Shown here piece after piece: positions 44,473 to 52,789 of a DNA stretch of 64,000 bases; the first letter of the stretch is position 1; each line of letters opens with the position of its first letter. Both the position numbers and the translations under genes were made by a program. The notes under the pieces were generated by a model. That model did no database searches. It was not told the origin of the DNA and saw only the letters and a list, made by a program, of their open reading frames with translations. The DNA comes from Burkholderia cepacia (GTDB taxonomy: Bacteria > Pseudomonadota > Gammaproteobacteria > Burkholderiales > Burkholderiaceae). Location: positions 124,001 through 188,000 of the forward strand of contig NZ_CP013442.1 of NCBI RefSeq assembly GCF_001718835.1, written 5' to 3'.

Positions 44473-45020
44473 CGGGAATCCTTGTGGAGACGCAATGGAC
44501 CGGCGCCAGCGTACCACGCATGCAGCCCGGTCAGCGATGCGAGATCGGGAAGCGATGACGATATGGAATCGTTCGATATCGGGAAATTTTCGAATCGCTT
44601 CGGGATGGCCCACTCGTAATTCGTGGCCCGACTGCGCGACCGTGTCCGAGCCTATCAATCAAATTCGCATTGCCGAAAGGCAATTCTTTTAATTTCTGAC
44701 TTGTCTGATGCGGATCTATCCTCAGTCGGAAAGAGTCCCATGGAAACTTGTGCGAACGTCTTGCAGGGAAGAATCGCTTGAGATCGAGTGCAGGCCTCTT
44801 GGCGCGTCCGCGCGTGCGGTCGTGAATCTTTCGCTGTTCTACAGGCTGGAATGTCGTCGATTCAGCAGAAGTGTAATCATCAAATTAGGAAATCGAAGTT
44901 GTTCACTTGTGCAAAAAAATGTTAATTCTTCTTATCTCATATTAATCTCGTGGACTTTGTTATGAAGATTTGCTTAACTCGGGAAAATATGACGGCATCG
45001 TATCCATAAGGTTACGGAAA
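44473..45020. promoter_or_regulatory. Divergent AT-rich region before the second VgrG gene
   Basis: This 548-bp gap holds no credible gene. An 85-codon plus frame (44708-44965) has poor coding character. The last 150 bp is AT-rich with an A7 run near 44921, and several TATTAAT-like stretches are present. It probably carries the promoter for the vgrG-effector operon. No operator could be recognised. Confidence 0.45.
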
Positions 45021-47414
45021 ATGGGCGTGCCGGTGTGTGTAACCGATCATGCAACGGCGGCCATGCGAACCATTCAGGATGTGCTCAAACACCCGAGCGC
45101 AATCGTCACCCAGCCTCTCCACCTTGAGATCGCGACGCTCGCCTCGCCGCTCTCGGTATTCGAATTCACGCTCACGGAGGCGATGAATACGCCATTTCTG
45201 GCCGACATCACGGTCACGTCGTCGGACAAGCATATCGACGGCGCGGCCTGCGTCGGCCGGCCGGCGACCTTCACGATCGACGAGCACGCGTCGGTGCCGT
45301 CCCTGCCGGGGTTGATCGACCCCGTGCTTCACACCGCACGCACCGTGCACGGTATCGTCACGCAGTGGACGCGGATCAAGACGACGCGGGACGAGGCAAC
45401 CTATCAGCTGCATCTGAAGCCGCGCTTCGCGCTGCTCGAGTCGATCCATGATTCGGCAGTGTTCCTCGACCGCTCCGTTCGCGAACTGCTCACCGATGCG
45501 ATCGTCGACCGTAATCTGTTCGAATCCTACGACGTCGAGTTCGCGCTCGAGGGCCTCGACCACAAATTCGAGCAGACCCTCATGTACGAGGAGACGGTCG
45601 CGAATTTCGTGGATCGGCATGCTCGCCGCGCTGGCGCTTACTACTACTTCAAGCACGCGAAGAAAGGCGACGGGCCGCAACGCGACACGCTCGTGTTCGG
45701 CAACTCGCCACGCGGCTACATGCGCGCGCTCGAGGTGCCGATGCTGCCGCATTCGGGTCTCGTGAGCTGGCACGAAGCCGTGCTCGAATTGAGCGTGACG
45801 CGCGCGCTGGTGCCGCAGATCGTGCGCGGCTGGGATCACGACTACCGCCGGCCGGACGATCCGCTGCAGGTCGAATCGGTCGTGGCTCACGACGACCGTT
45901 CAGTGTTCGGCAGCGTGAATCGCAGCAACGAGCACTACCATTCGATCGAAGAGGGGCAGGCGCTCGTCGATGCGCGGCGTGATGAACTGCTGACGCGGCA
46001 GACGCAGATCACCGGCAAGAGCAACGTGATAGGCATGACGCCCGGAATGGTCGTGCGGCTGACCAACGACACGGTGCCCGAGGCGCCGCATGGCATGGTG
46101 ATCACGAAACTGGTGACGACAGGCGGCCGCGCGAAATCGGTGACCAACCGGTTCGAAGCGATCCCGTCACATCTGACGTACCGTCCCGAATTTGTGCCGG
46201 CAACGCATTGGAGATGGGTGGGCGGCACACTGATTGGCGTTATCGAATCGGGCGACGATCTGCCTTACGCATGGCTGGACGAACACGGCCGCTACCGGGT
46301 GCGGTTCCAGTTCGCGCGGCACACCGGCAAGCGCGGCACCAACAGCATGCTGCTGCGTCTGCTGCGCCCGTCGGCCTCACACGGCGGTGGCTTGCATATC
46401 CCCTTGCTTCCGCGCACGGAAGTCAGGCTCGCGGCCTCGCAATCGAATATCGACAGAATTTTCATTCTTGGCGCCCTGCATGATTATGCGCGGCGCGATC
46501 TCGTGCACGGCAAGGAAGGCTGGTACAGCCGCACGGTGTTCCGTTCGCCGTTGCTTGGCAACAAGCTGCGCTTCGAGGATCTGAAAGACCACGAGGGTAT
46601 CCGGCTGGCGACGGTGTTCGGGAAGTCGTCGCTGAACATGGGCTATCTGGTCGATAGCGGCAAAAAGAAGCGCGGCGAAGGTTTTGAACTGGCGACCCAG
46701 CATTGGGGCACGGTGCGCGCGCCGAAGGGGTTGTTCTGGTCGGCTGATTCGGCAAGTCCGAGCGCCCCCCATCTCGAAATGGCTGCGGCAATCCGGGAGT
46801 TGCGCGCCTCCATCCAGCGTGTGACGGCCCTCGTCAATGCAACGACCCAGGCCAGGGCGACGCCAGCCGACAAGGCGACGCAGGCGAGCCTGATGGACGT
46901 GCTGGATCAGTTGAAGGGCGCGGGGCTGCTGGCCAGCGCGCCGGCCGGGGTGGCGTTTGTCACACCGAAGTCGATCCAGCAGGCCGCTGGCGAGAACGTG
47001 ATCGTCACGGCTGGGCAGCACGCGGACGTGAGCGTGCTCAAGCGCTTCACCGTGGCCGCCGGCGAGCTGATTTCACTGTGCGCGCACAAGCTTGGCCTGA
47101 AGATCTTTGCCGCGCGTGGCAAGGTCGAAATCCAGTCGCAGAGCGATGCGATGGACCTGGCTGCCGCAAAGCAGTTGAAGCTGGCGAGCGCGGACGAGGA
47201 CGTGCTGGTGGTCGCACGCAAGAAGATCGTGCTGGCCAGCGGCGGCGCCGCGCTCAAGATCGAGGACGGTACGTTCGAATTCATCGGTCCGGGGGCGTTC
47301 AAGATCAAGGCCGGCTCGTTCGTGTTCCGGGGGCCTGGCAACCAAAATATCTCGTTACCCGCTCTCCCCAAGAGCACCTTGAAAACCAGTGATCAATATT
47401 TTTCGTCGCGATAA
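45021..47414 (+). CDS. vgrG: VgrG (TssI) with C-terminal DUF2345 extension
   Basis: This is 797 aa from the ATG at 45021; the frame also allows a TTG at 44970, which is less likely. The base domain (LSVFEFTLTEAMNTPFLADI, EQTLMYEETVANFVDRHARR) is more diverged from the first VgrG. The OB region is WLDEHGRYRVRFQFARHTGK with GGGLHIPLLPRTEVRLA. The C-terminal half holds a DUF2345-type beta-helix (LISLCAHKLGLKIFAARGKV, KKIVLASGGAALKIEDG) ending in GPGAFKIKAGSFVF. It heads the second T6SS island, four bases before the putative hydrolase effector, which it probably delivers. Confidence 0.92.
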   Translation: MGVPVCVTDHATAAMRTIQDVLKHPSAIVTQPLHLEIATLASPLSVFEFTLTEAMNTPFLADITVTSSDKHIDGAACVGRPATFTIDEHASVPSLPGLIDPVLHTARTVHGIVTQWTRIKTTRDEATYQLHLKPRFALLESIHDSAVFLDRSVRELLTDAIVDRNLFESYDVEFALEGLDHKFEQTLMYEETVANFVDRHARRAGAYYYFKHAKKGDGPQRDTLVFGNSPRGYMRALEVPMLPHSGLVSWHEAVLELSVTRALVPQIVRGWDHDYRRPDDPLQVESVVAHDDRSVFGSVNRSNEHYHSIEEGQALVDARRDELLTRQTQITGKSNVIGMTPGMVVRLTNDTVPEAPHGMVITKLVTTGGRAKSVTNRFEAIPSHLTYRPEFVPATHWRWVGGTLIGVIESGDDLPYAWLDEHGRYRVRFQFARHTGKRGTNSMLLRLLRPSASHGGGLHIPLLPRTEVRLAASQSNIDRIFILGALHDYARRDLVHGKEGWYSRTVFRSPLLGNKLRFEDLKDHEGIRLATVFGKSSLNMGYLVDSGKKKRGEGFELATQHWGTVRAPKGLFWSADSASPSAPHLEMAAAIRELRASIQRVTALVNATTQARATPADKATQASLMDVLDQLKGAGLLASAPAGVAFVTPKSIQQAAGENVIVTAGQHADVSVLKRFTVAAGELISLCAHKLGLKIFAARGKVEIQSQSDAMDLAAAKQLKLASADEDVLVVARKKIVLASGGAALKIEDGTFEFIGPGAFKIKAGSFVFRGPGNQNISLPALPKSTLKTSDQYFSSR

Positions 47415-47417
47415 GTC

Positions 47418-49799
47418 ATGATTATCAGCCCCCCATTCTTGCCAGCAGCGGGTTTGACTTCCAGTGCCCGGGAGGTGACCGATCCGATGATGGATGCTGT
47501 GGACCAGTTTGAGCTCGCGCATCACGGATGCTATCCGATTGCGGAGGATCGGCGCTGGCACTGTGGTGCTCATCTGGTGCCGGACGAGCAGTATGAGCCG
47601 GTGCGCGCGATTGCCGATGGGGAACTCGTTGCCTACCGGGTTAGCCAGAACGCCATATCCGACGGGCAAACTGACGAGCAGGGTAACCCCCTGAACTGCA
47701 ACAACGGCTTCGTGCTGCTCAAGCACACTACCGACACGGGTGACGGGCGGACGATCACGTTCTATTCGTTGTACATGCATCTGCTGGACATCGGCACCCT
47801 GGCCAGAGACCGACCACGGACAACCGAGCCGCCGGCCAATTCCTCGCCGACGGATCTAGCGGAGTGGCTGGAGACCGACACAGGCGGTGTGCAGGCGGGA
47901 CACGGCAAAAAGGTTTACCGGAAAGACATCCTCGGATACATGGGGTGTAATCATGGGTACCCGCACCTGCATTTCGAGATATTCATGACCGACGAGGATT
48001 TCAATGCGTGGTTCGGCGAGACGAAGCTTGGCGACCAGCACCCGACTCAGCCGACGTCCTCGGATTATTGGGGGCACACGTATTTCGTGATCCCGGGCGG
48101 AACGACGTTTCTCGCAGCGCCGCCAAGGCAAGCGGACAGCTCACACTTCCCGAGTCAACCAGGCGGTGCGCTCGACGCGAATTGCACGCTGTACGTCGAG
48201 GCGTGGTTCCACAAGGGGCAGCGCTACATGCGCGCGTTCCTTGACCCGGACGGACAGGGCAAGCTCACACTCCTGACGCCGGAGGTGGTCCAGGATCCTT
48301 GCAAGGATTACGAGTACAACCTGTATCAGCGTGCGACTGATTTGTACCCCACTTGCCCCAGCGACGGTTATGAACTGATCCGCTTCGGCCGAATTCTCTC
48401 GGAGAATCCAACGCTGCCCGAAAATTCCCGGGCGACCTATGTCGCTGTACCGTTCGACGAGACGGGCAGAATGGGCTACGTCGATATCAATCAGAGCGCC
48501 ATTGTGAAGCTGTCGGATGCTGATTTCCCGTTCTTCATGGGCTGGAGAAAGGTCGATGCCGCGAACGCACCGGTTGATCCACGGGGGCTGTGGGAGATGA
48601 ATCGGCTCCGTCAGTTCGTCGGGGACGACGCCGAGAATCTTTACCTAGGCAACCACGATAACGCGACACTCAACGCGGACGAGGAACTGGCGGCCTACTT
48701 GCAGGGAAGCACTGCGGTTCGGGCGCAACTCAAGGGCTTCGTCTGCCATGCGACAAGCGAATGGGACCCAGCCAACAACGATCAGCGCTACGGTGGGCTC
48801 AACGAACCGGACGGCTACTTCGGTAGCCGGGCAGACACCGCCCCGGATGGATACAGCAAGTTCCTGGATTTCCTGAAGAAGTTCCAGTTTCTCGACCAGA
48901 CGCCGCTCGCAGGCGGGAAAAAGCTATGGTATTTCCATCCGCTAGCGTTCATCCGGCATTTTAGGAAATGTGGGTGGCTTAGCGAAAAAGAAATGCTCCA
49001 ATTGATTCCTCTATGGGTTATCAGAAAACCCGGTTCACACAATTCTTCAAGTCTCGGCGTATGGGAGTCGCCAAATATTTCAGTTGCAAATAGCCTGATA
49101 GATATGTGCGGAGCAGATTTAAATAGGTCATTGAGGAAATTCAAGATTGACAGCCCGATTAGACAGGCGTGCTTCTTTGGCAATGCAACGCAGGAGACTG
49201 GGTGGTTTCGGTATCTTACCGAAGGAAATCGAAGTGACGATGCCGCGGATCTGCACAAAGGATGGTTCGGTAGAGGTTTTCTGCAGCTGACTAATCCGAA
49301 TGGGGATTTGGGGGGTGGAAACAACAACTACTACAAGTATTTTGTATTTTTAGGGCGCAATCCTTTGATTCCGCCTGGTAGTCAAGAAATGCAATGGAAA
49401 AATCAGATTGGTCGCGAATCTTTTCATGCAAGTCATAGTGCGTGTGCTTACTGGGTGTGGCCTGGAAAGTCTCGGCCGACGAAGAAAAACCGTGATCGAC
49501 CAATCGTTGATAGTGCAAATAAATATGCCGACACCGCTTGCATCAATGAAAGGAGGCTGATTAACACTAGGTCGCAAGTTAAAGTATGGTATTACAACCA
49601 ATCCTTTGTTAATTGTGCTGCATCAGTCAATTATCCTGGTGCCACTGGGAAAAATCCGCCAAATATGAATGGGCTTGTGGATCGATCGACAGCATTCATT
49701 AATGCAGTCATGGTTATACTGGATGGGGCCATATTTCAAGATGAAGCGGGGGAGCCTCGCGACTGGCCGGAGAATTTTATTAGACGGGAAATTCTATGA
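47418..49799 (+). CDS. Two-domain peptidoglycan-hydrolase-like T6SS effector
   Basis: This 793-aa protein has no signal peptide. The N-terminal domain (about 30-190) resembles an M23/LytM metallopeptidase: W-H48-C-G-A-H52, YSLYM-H121, and the HxH motif H183-L-H185 in GYPHLHFEIF. The usual Asp of the H-x-x-x-D pair is replaced by H52. A middle region of about 350 residues is unassigned. The C-terminal part (about 570-750) looks like a GH19/lysozyme-type muramidase: ACFFGNATQETGWFRYLTEG with a candidate catalytic Glu, then WFGRGFLQLTNPNGD. Base composition drops sharply to AT-rich from about 49000 on. Its stop overlaps an exported gene (ATGA), typical of an effector-immunity pair. It likely cuts both peptide and glycan bonds in rival cell walls. 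Confidence 0.8.
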   Translation: MIISPPFLPAAGLTSSAREVTDPMMDAVDQFELAHHGCYPIAEDRRWHCGAHLVPDEQYEPVRAIADGELVAYRVSQNAISDGQTDEQGNPLNCNNGFVLLKHTTDTGDGRTITFYSLYMHLLDIGTLARDRPRTTEPPANSSPTDLAEWLETDTGGVQAGHGKKVYRKDILGYMGCNHGYPHLHFEIFMTDEDFNAWFGETKLGDQHPTQPTSSDYWGHTYFVIPGGTTFLAAPPRQADSSHFPSQPGGALDANCTLYVEAWFHKGQRYMRAFLDPDGQGKLTLLTPEVVQDPCKDYEYNLYQRATDLYPTCPSDGYELIRFGRILSENPTLPENSRATYVAVPFDETGRMGYVDINQSAIVKLSDADFPFFMGWRKVDAANAPVDPRGLWEMNRLRQFVGDDAENLYLGNHDNATLNADEELAAYLQGSTAVRAQLKGFVCHATSEWDPANNDQRYGGLNEPDGYFGSRADTAPDGYSKFLDFLKKFQFLDQTPLAGGKKLWYFHPLAFIRHFRKCGWLSEKEMLQLIPLWVIRKPGSHNSSSLGVWESPNISVANSLIDMCGADLNRSLRKFKIDSPIRQACFFGNATQETGWFRYLTEGNRSDDAADLHKGWFGRGFLQLTNPNGDLGGGNNNYYKYFVFLGRNPLIPPGSQEMQWKNQIGRESFHASHSACAYWVWPGKSRPTKKNRDRPIVDSANKYADTACINERRLINTRSQVKVWYYNQSFVNCAASVNYPGATGKNPPNMNGLVDRSTAFINAVMVILDGAIFQDEAGEPRDWPENFIRREIL

Positions 49800-50398
49800 G
49801 AGCAATATTTTCTGCGTGGATGGTCGGGAGTATATTTTATGGGGTTGTGGTCGCTCATCCCGCACCTAAAGAAGATGTGATAGTTGCGAACAACTTGAAT
49901 CTACTTCGAGAGCAATGTGGATATTCTCTTGATAAATCAATTGTTAGCAGAGTGGAGTCGTCGGAGTCTAGTGTGGAGGGAGACATTTTCCGCATCTATT
50001 TTAAGCTTAAGATAGTTCCGATAAATCGCCCAATGTTTGCCATTTTGTCCTTTGGCTGTCAATCGCCTGTGCCGGATTCGCTCGAAGATGACGGGAAGGC
50101 GAGGGTGACGGCGCGTGAAGAAATTGCAGAAGAAGACTCGGGGGGGCGTTACTTCCGGCATGTTGCTTGGCAAAGAGATTTTAATAATCCGAATATTATC
50201 GGGACCATCGCATACATTGATTCTTTGTTTGGTGACGGCGTGGCGCAAAAAATCCCGGGATATTTTGTGACTTGCCCGAATAGATCGGATTTAACCTGCT
50301 TCTCCTTGGAGTTTCAAGGTGAGGCCAATCTCACGAGAGAGGAGGCTGATACGATTCCAGGTTTTCTCCAAGGGGTTTTGTCAAGGGCTCGAAATTAA
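49796..50398 (+). CDS. Exported protein, likely immunity to the upstream hydrolase
   Basis: This 200-aa protein starts within the effector stop codon (ATGA). It has a short hydrophobic N-terminus (MRAIFSAWMVGSIFYGVVVA) consistent with a signal peptide, then a soluble domain with five cysteines in the mature part (EQCGYS, SFGCQSP, FVTCPNRSDLTCFS). These are likely disulfides in the periplasm, where a peptidoglycan-hydrolase inhibitor would act. The family is not recognised. It is AT-rich like the effector 3' end, so the pair was probably acquired together. Confidence 0.65.
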   Translation: MRAIFSAWMVGSIFYGVVVAHPAPKEDVIVANNLNLLREQCGYSLDKSIVSRVESSESSVEGDIFRIYFKLKIVPINRPMFAILSFGCQSPVPDSLEDDGKARVTAREEIAEEDSGGRYFRHVAWQRDFNNPNIIGTIAYIDSLFGDGVAQKIPGYFVTCPNRSDLTCFSLEFQGEANLTREEADTIPGFLQGVLSRARN

Positions 50399-50435
50399 AA
50401 GATGAATATTTCTCATGAGGTTACATGTGTGATCA

Positions 50436-51143
50436 ATGGGGGCCGTACAGATGATGAGCGGCTGCTGCAATACACTATGGCGGCGAAAGAGATCCTCTCT
50501 TAAGAATGTGACGCTACTTTTTTCATTTTTTCTGATTAATAGTTTATCTCTTTTCGGGATTGCAAGTGCGGCCGAATTTTACGAGGTCACAGGGAAAGAA
50601 ATAAAGATGGTTAATTCGGATGTAACCCGCTCGTGCACACTTGATGCCAAACCCATCTATGCAGTTGCAAGCTACGATCGATCTGCCGTCATCGTTTCTG
50701 ATCGGGGGTACGTTAAAAAAGCGGACCTTGATAATTGCCGGTCGGAAATTCCTGTGCGTGTGCACTTGATTCCGGATCGCGTTGGATTTTTGTCTGATAT
50801 CAATCTGCGGAAAAAGATATATGTTGCCCTAGAATTTGTTAATATTCAGCCATTTCTCTATTTGGCAACCGTTGCACATATCGGTTCTTCGAGGAATGTT
50901 GTGATGCTAAATGGTGCTTACATTTCTGGAAAATCTCTACCTCAGATAAGGGTGCATGCTTTTAATGCAAGTGGGGAGGCCGGGGCGTCACTAATATCTC
51001 CTGACGGCCGATATGTCGCTCCGAATGGCGTCGTGTCATGCACATATGATGCATTTCCTGGGGTGTGGGATATTGCAAACAACAAGAAGGTCGTTCTTAA
51101 CGAAAATTCATGCTCCTCTTTGTTCGATTTGGAAAATAGATGA
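50436..51143 (+). CDS. Second exported unknown, possible extra immunity protein
   Basis: This 235-aa product has a hydrophobic export segment around residues 25-45 (NVTLLFSFFLINSLSLFGIA, then SAAEFYEV). The real start is uncertain: ATGs at 50436, 50451 and 50454 all lack a good ribosome site. The mature part is beta-rich with paired cysteines (SCTLDAKPIYAVASYDRSAV, LDNCRSE, VSCTYDAF, ENSCSS). The family is not recognised. It lies 37 bp after the first immunity candidate and 21 bp before PAAR. Two inhibitors would fit an effector with two catalytic domains. Confidence 0.55.
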   Translation: MGAVQMMSGCCNTLWRRKRSSLKNVTLLFSFFLINSLSLFGIASAAEFYEVTGKEIKMVNSDVTRSCTLDAKPIYAVASYDRSAVIVSDRGYVKKADLDNCRSEIPVRVHLIPDRVGFLSDINLRKKIYVALEFVNIQPFLYLATVAHIGSSRNVVMLNGAYISGKSLPQIRVHAFNASGEAGASLISPDGRYVAPNGVVSCTYDAFPGVWDIANNKKVVLNENSCSSLFDLENR

Positions 51144-51164
51144 TGTACGCGGGAGACTAAATAA

Positions 51165-51425
51165 ATGAGATCACCTATTCGCCAATATGACGAACTTGAG
51201 CACGGCGGCCACGTGACCGGCGGCTCTTCGACCATGGACTTCATGGGCCGGCCGCTGGCGCGCAAGGGCGACGCCGCACTCTGCAACCAGCACGGCGAAA
51301 CCGTAATCGACGAGGGCGACGAATCGTTTCCCGACCAGGACGGCAAGCCCGTGGCGATGCATCTGCATCGGTGTGCGTGTGGCTGCCGGCTGATCTCGTC
51401 GTTGCAGAACGTACACATCGGCTGA
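51165..51425 (+). CDS. PAAR-domain spike-tip protein
   Basis: This 86-aa protein has a PAAR fold pattern: an N-terminal HGGHVTGGSSTMDFMGRPLA segment with conserved His and Gly, GDAALCNQHGETVIDEGDES, and C-terminal HRCACGCRLISSLQNVHIG. The His/Cys set would bind the tip zinc. There is no toxin extension. It caps the VgrG needle, probably that of the second island. G/C composition returns to normal here, after the AT-rich immunity genes. It lies two bases before the next gene. Confidence 0.85.
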   Translation: MRSPIRQYDELEHGGHVTGGSSTMDFMGRPLARKGDAALCNQHGETVIDEGDESFPDQDGKPVAMHLHRCACGCRLISSLQNVHIG

Positions 51426-51427
51426 CC

Positions 51428-52789
51428 ATGCCCGTCGATCTTTCGCCTGCAGGCCTTCCATCAGCGTATCCGGCACACGGCCCGCGCCTTTGGCCGTGGC
51501 TGCTCGCCTGGCTGCTGTGCAATGGACTTGGCGCGGCGGCGGTATTGCTGCTGTGGCCGGCGGGCACGCCCGCGCGCGGCACGCAGTTCTGGCTTTGCCT
51601 GTTCGGCATTCCGAACGCCGTATTTTTCACGGCGCTTGCCATCGCCCGGACGATCTATGAGGCGGATTTCCTTCATGCGCTGTTCCGCGATCGGCATCGC
51701 GCAGGGTGGCTCCGGGATCGGATCAGCGCGGCGCAACGACCGCTTCAAGTGCTCGGCGCCGGCTACTGCCTGCCACTGGACGGCAAGTCGCTCAACGACG
51801 TGCTTGCCGCGAAAACGTCGCAACTGGAAGCGCGCGCACCGCGTAGCGGCACCGGTCGTGTCGTGCATAGCCGCTTTGCCGATGACGATCCTGTACTAAC
51901 GAAAGATGCAGACGAGCCAGCGCAATTTGATGACGAACCTGATGGCGAACCGCTCGATGAAATCGAGGCTGGAATCACCGAGACCATCCCACCGATTGAA
52001 GAACCGGCTCCATCTGCGCCGCCGGCACCCATCGTGCATGTGATTGAGCAAACGTTGGTACCGCTTGTGGAAAGCCTGCTCGCTCTGTCGCAATACGGGC
52101 CGCGGTATGCGCCCTCGGTGCGCGTGCTGTCGCCCCCCGAGACGGCCGATATGCGTGTGGAGCAGGTCCGGCAGGCGCTGCAACAGGCGGGCCTGCCGGA
52201 ACTCGAGTGCCTGGTCGTTCCGGCCACGGATGGCCTGATGGTGGCCGACGCGTGGCTGGATTCAGGCGAACAGCGGCCGTTGCTGGTCGTCGCGGCGGAA
52301 TGGCATGACGCGCCACCGCCGGGCAGTACCGAGGGCGCGGTCGCCGTACTACTCGGCCCGGGCGTGTTCCAGTTGCCGGAACCCGTTAGCGTGCTCGGTC
52401 TGCTGCACCGTCCGGTTACCGACGACCTCGAAGGTCTGGGCGCGGTACTGGAAAACGGTGTGCTTTGGGGCAACACCGATCTGACCGGTGTCACAACAGC
52501 GTGGGTCAGCGGGCTGGACGGCTCGCACGACACGAAACTGCTCGCGGCGCTGCGTGATGTCGGCCTGGAAGGCATCGCGAAACAAGAGGTCCAGCACCGG
52601 CTCGACGCGCTCGTCGGGCATGCCGGCGCAGCGGGCGGGTGGCTTTCGGTCGCGGCGGCGCTCGAGGCAGCCGCCGGTACGCAATTGATCCTCCATGCAC
52701 CGTCGTCAACGACAAACGCGCAGGCCGCGATCCTGCACGTCAACGCCCCAAAGAACCACGAAGAACCCGATGACGAACGCTCGCAATAA
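51428..52789 (+). CDS. Membrane-anchored T6SS-island protein of unknown function
   Basis: This is 453 aa from the ATG at 51428. Two transmembrane helices lie near residues 18-42 (LWPWLLAWLLCNGLGAAAVL) and 50-68 (FWLCLFGIPNAVFFTALAIA). An acidic linker follows (DEPAQFDDEPDGEPLDEIEA), then a Rossmann-like alternation of strands and helices (VRVLSPPETADMRVEQVRQA, LLVVAAEWHDAPPPGSTEGA, VAVLLGPGVFQLPEP). I do not recognise the family. It overlaps the TssM-like gene by 20 bp, so the two are coupled and may form a membrane complex for the island. Confidence 0.6.
   Translation: MPVDLSPAGLPSAYPAHGPRLWPWLLAWLLCNGLGAAAVLLLWPAGTPARGTQFWLCLFGIPNAVFFTALAIARTIYEADFLHALFRDRHRAGWLRDRISAAQRPLQVLGAGYCLPLDGKSLNDVLAAKTSQLEARAPRSGTGRVVHSRFADDDPVLTKDADEPAQFDDEPDGEPLDEIEAGITETIPPIEEPAPSAPPAPIVHVIEQTLVPLVESLLALSQYGPRYAPSVRVLSPPETADMRVEQVRQALQQAGLPELECLVVPATDGLMVADAWLDSGEQRPLLVVAAEWHDAPPPGSTEGAVAVLLGPGVFQLPEPVSVLGLLHRPVTDDLEGLGAVLENGVLWGNTDLTGVTTAWVSGLDGSHDTKLLAALRDVGLEGIAKQEVQHRLDALVGHAGAAGGWLSVAAALEAAAGTQLILHAPSSTTNAQAAILHVNAPKNHEEPDDERSQ

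Noticed and set aside
44708..44965. 85-codon plus-strand frame before the second VgrG
   Set aside because: Codon use is unlike neighbours, there is no ribosome site, and it runs through a region better read as promoter DNA.
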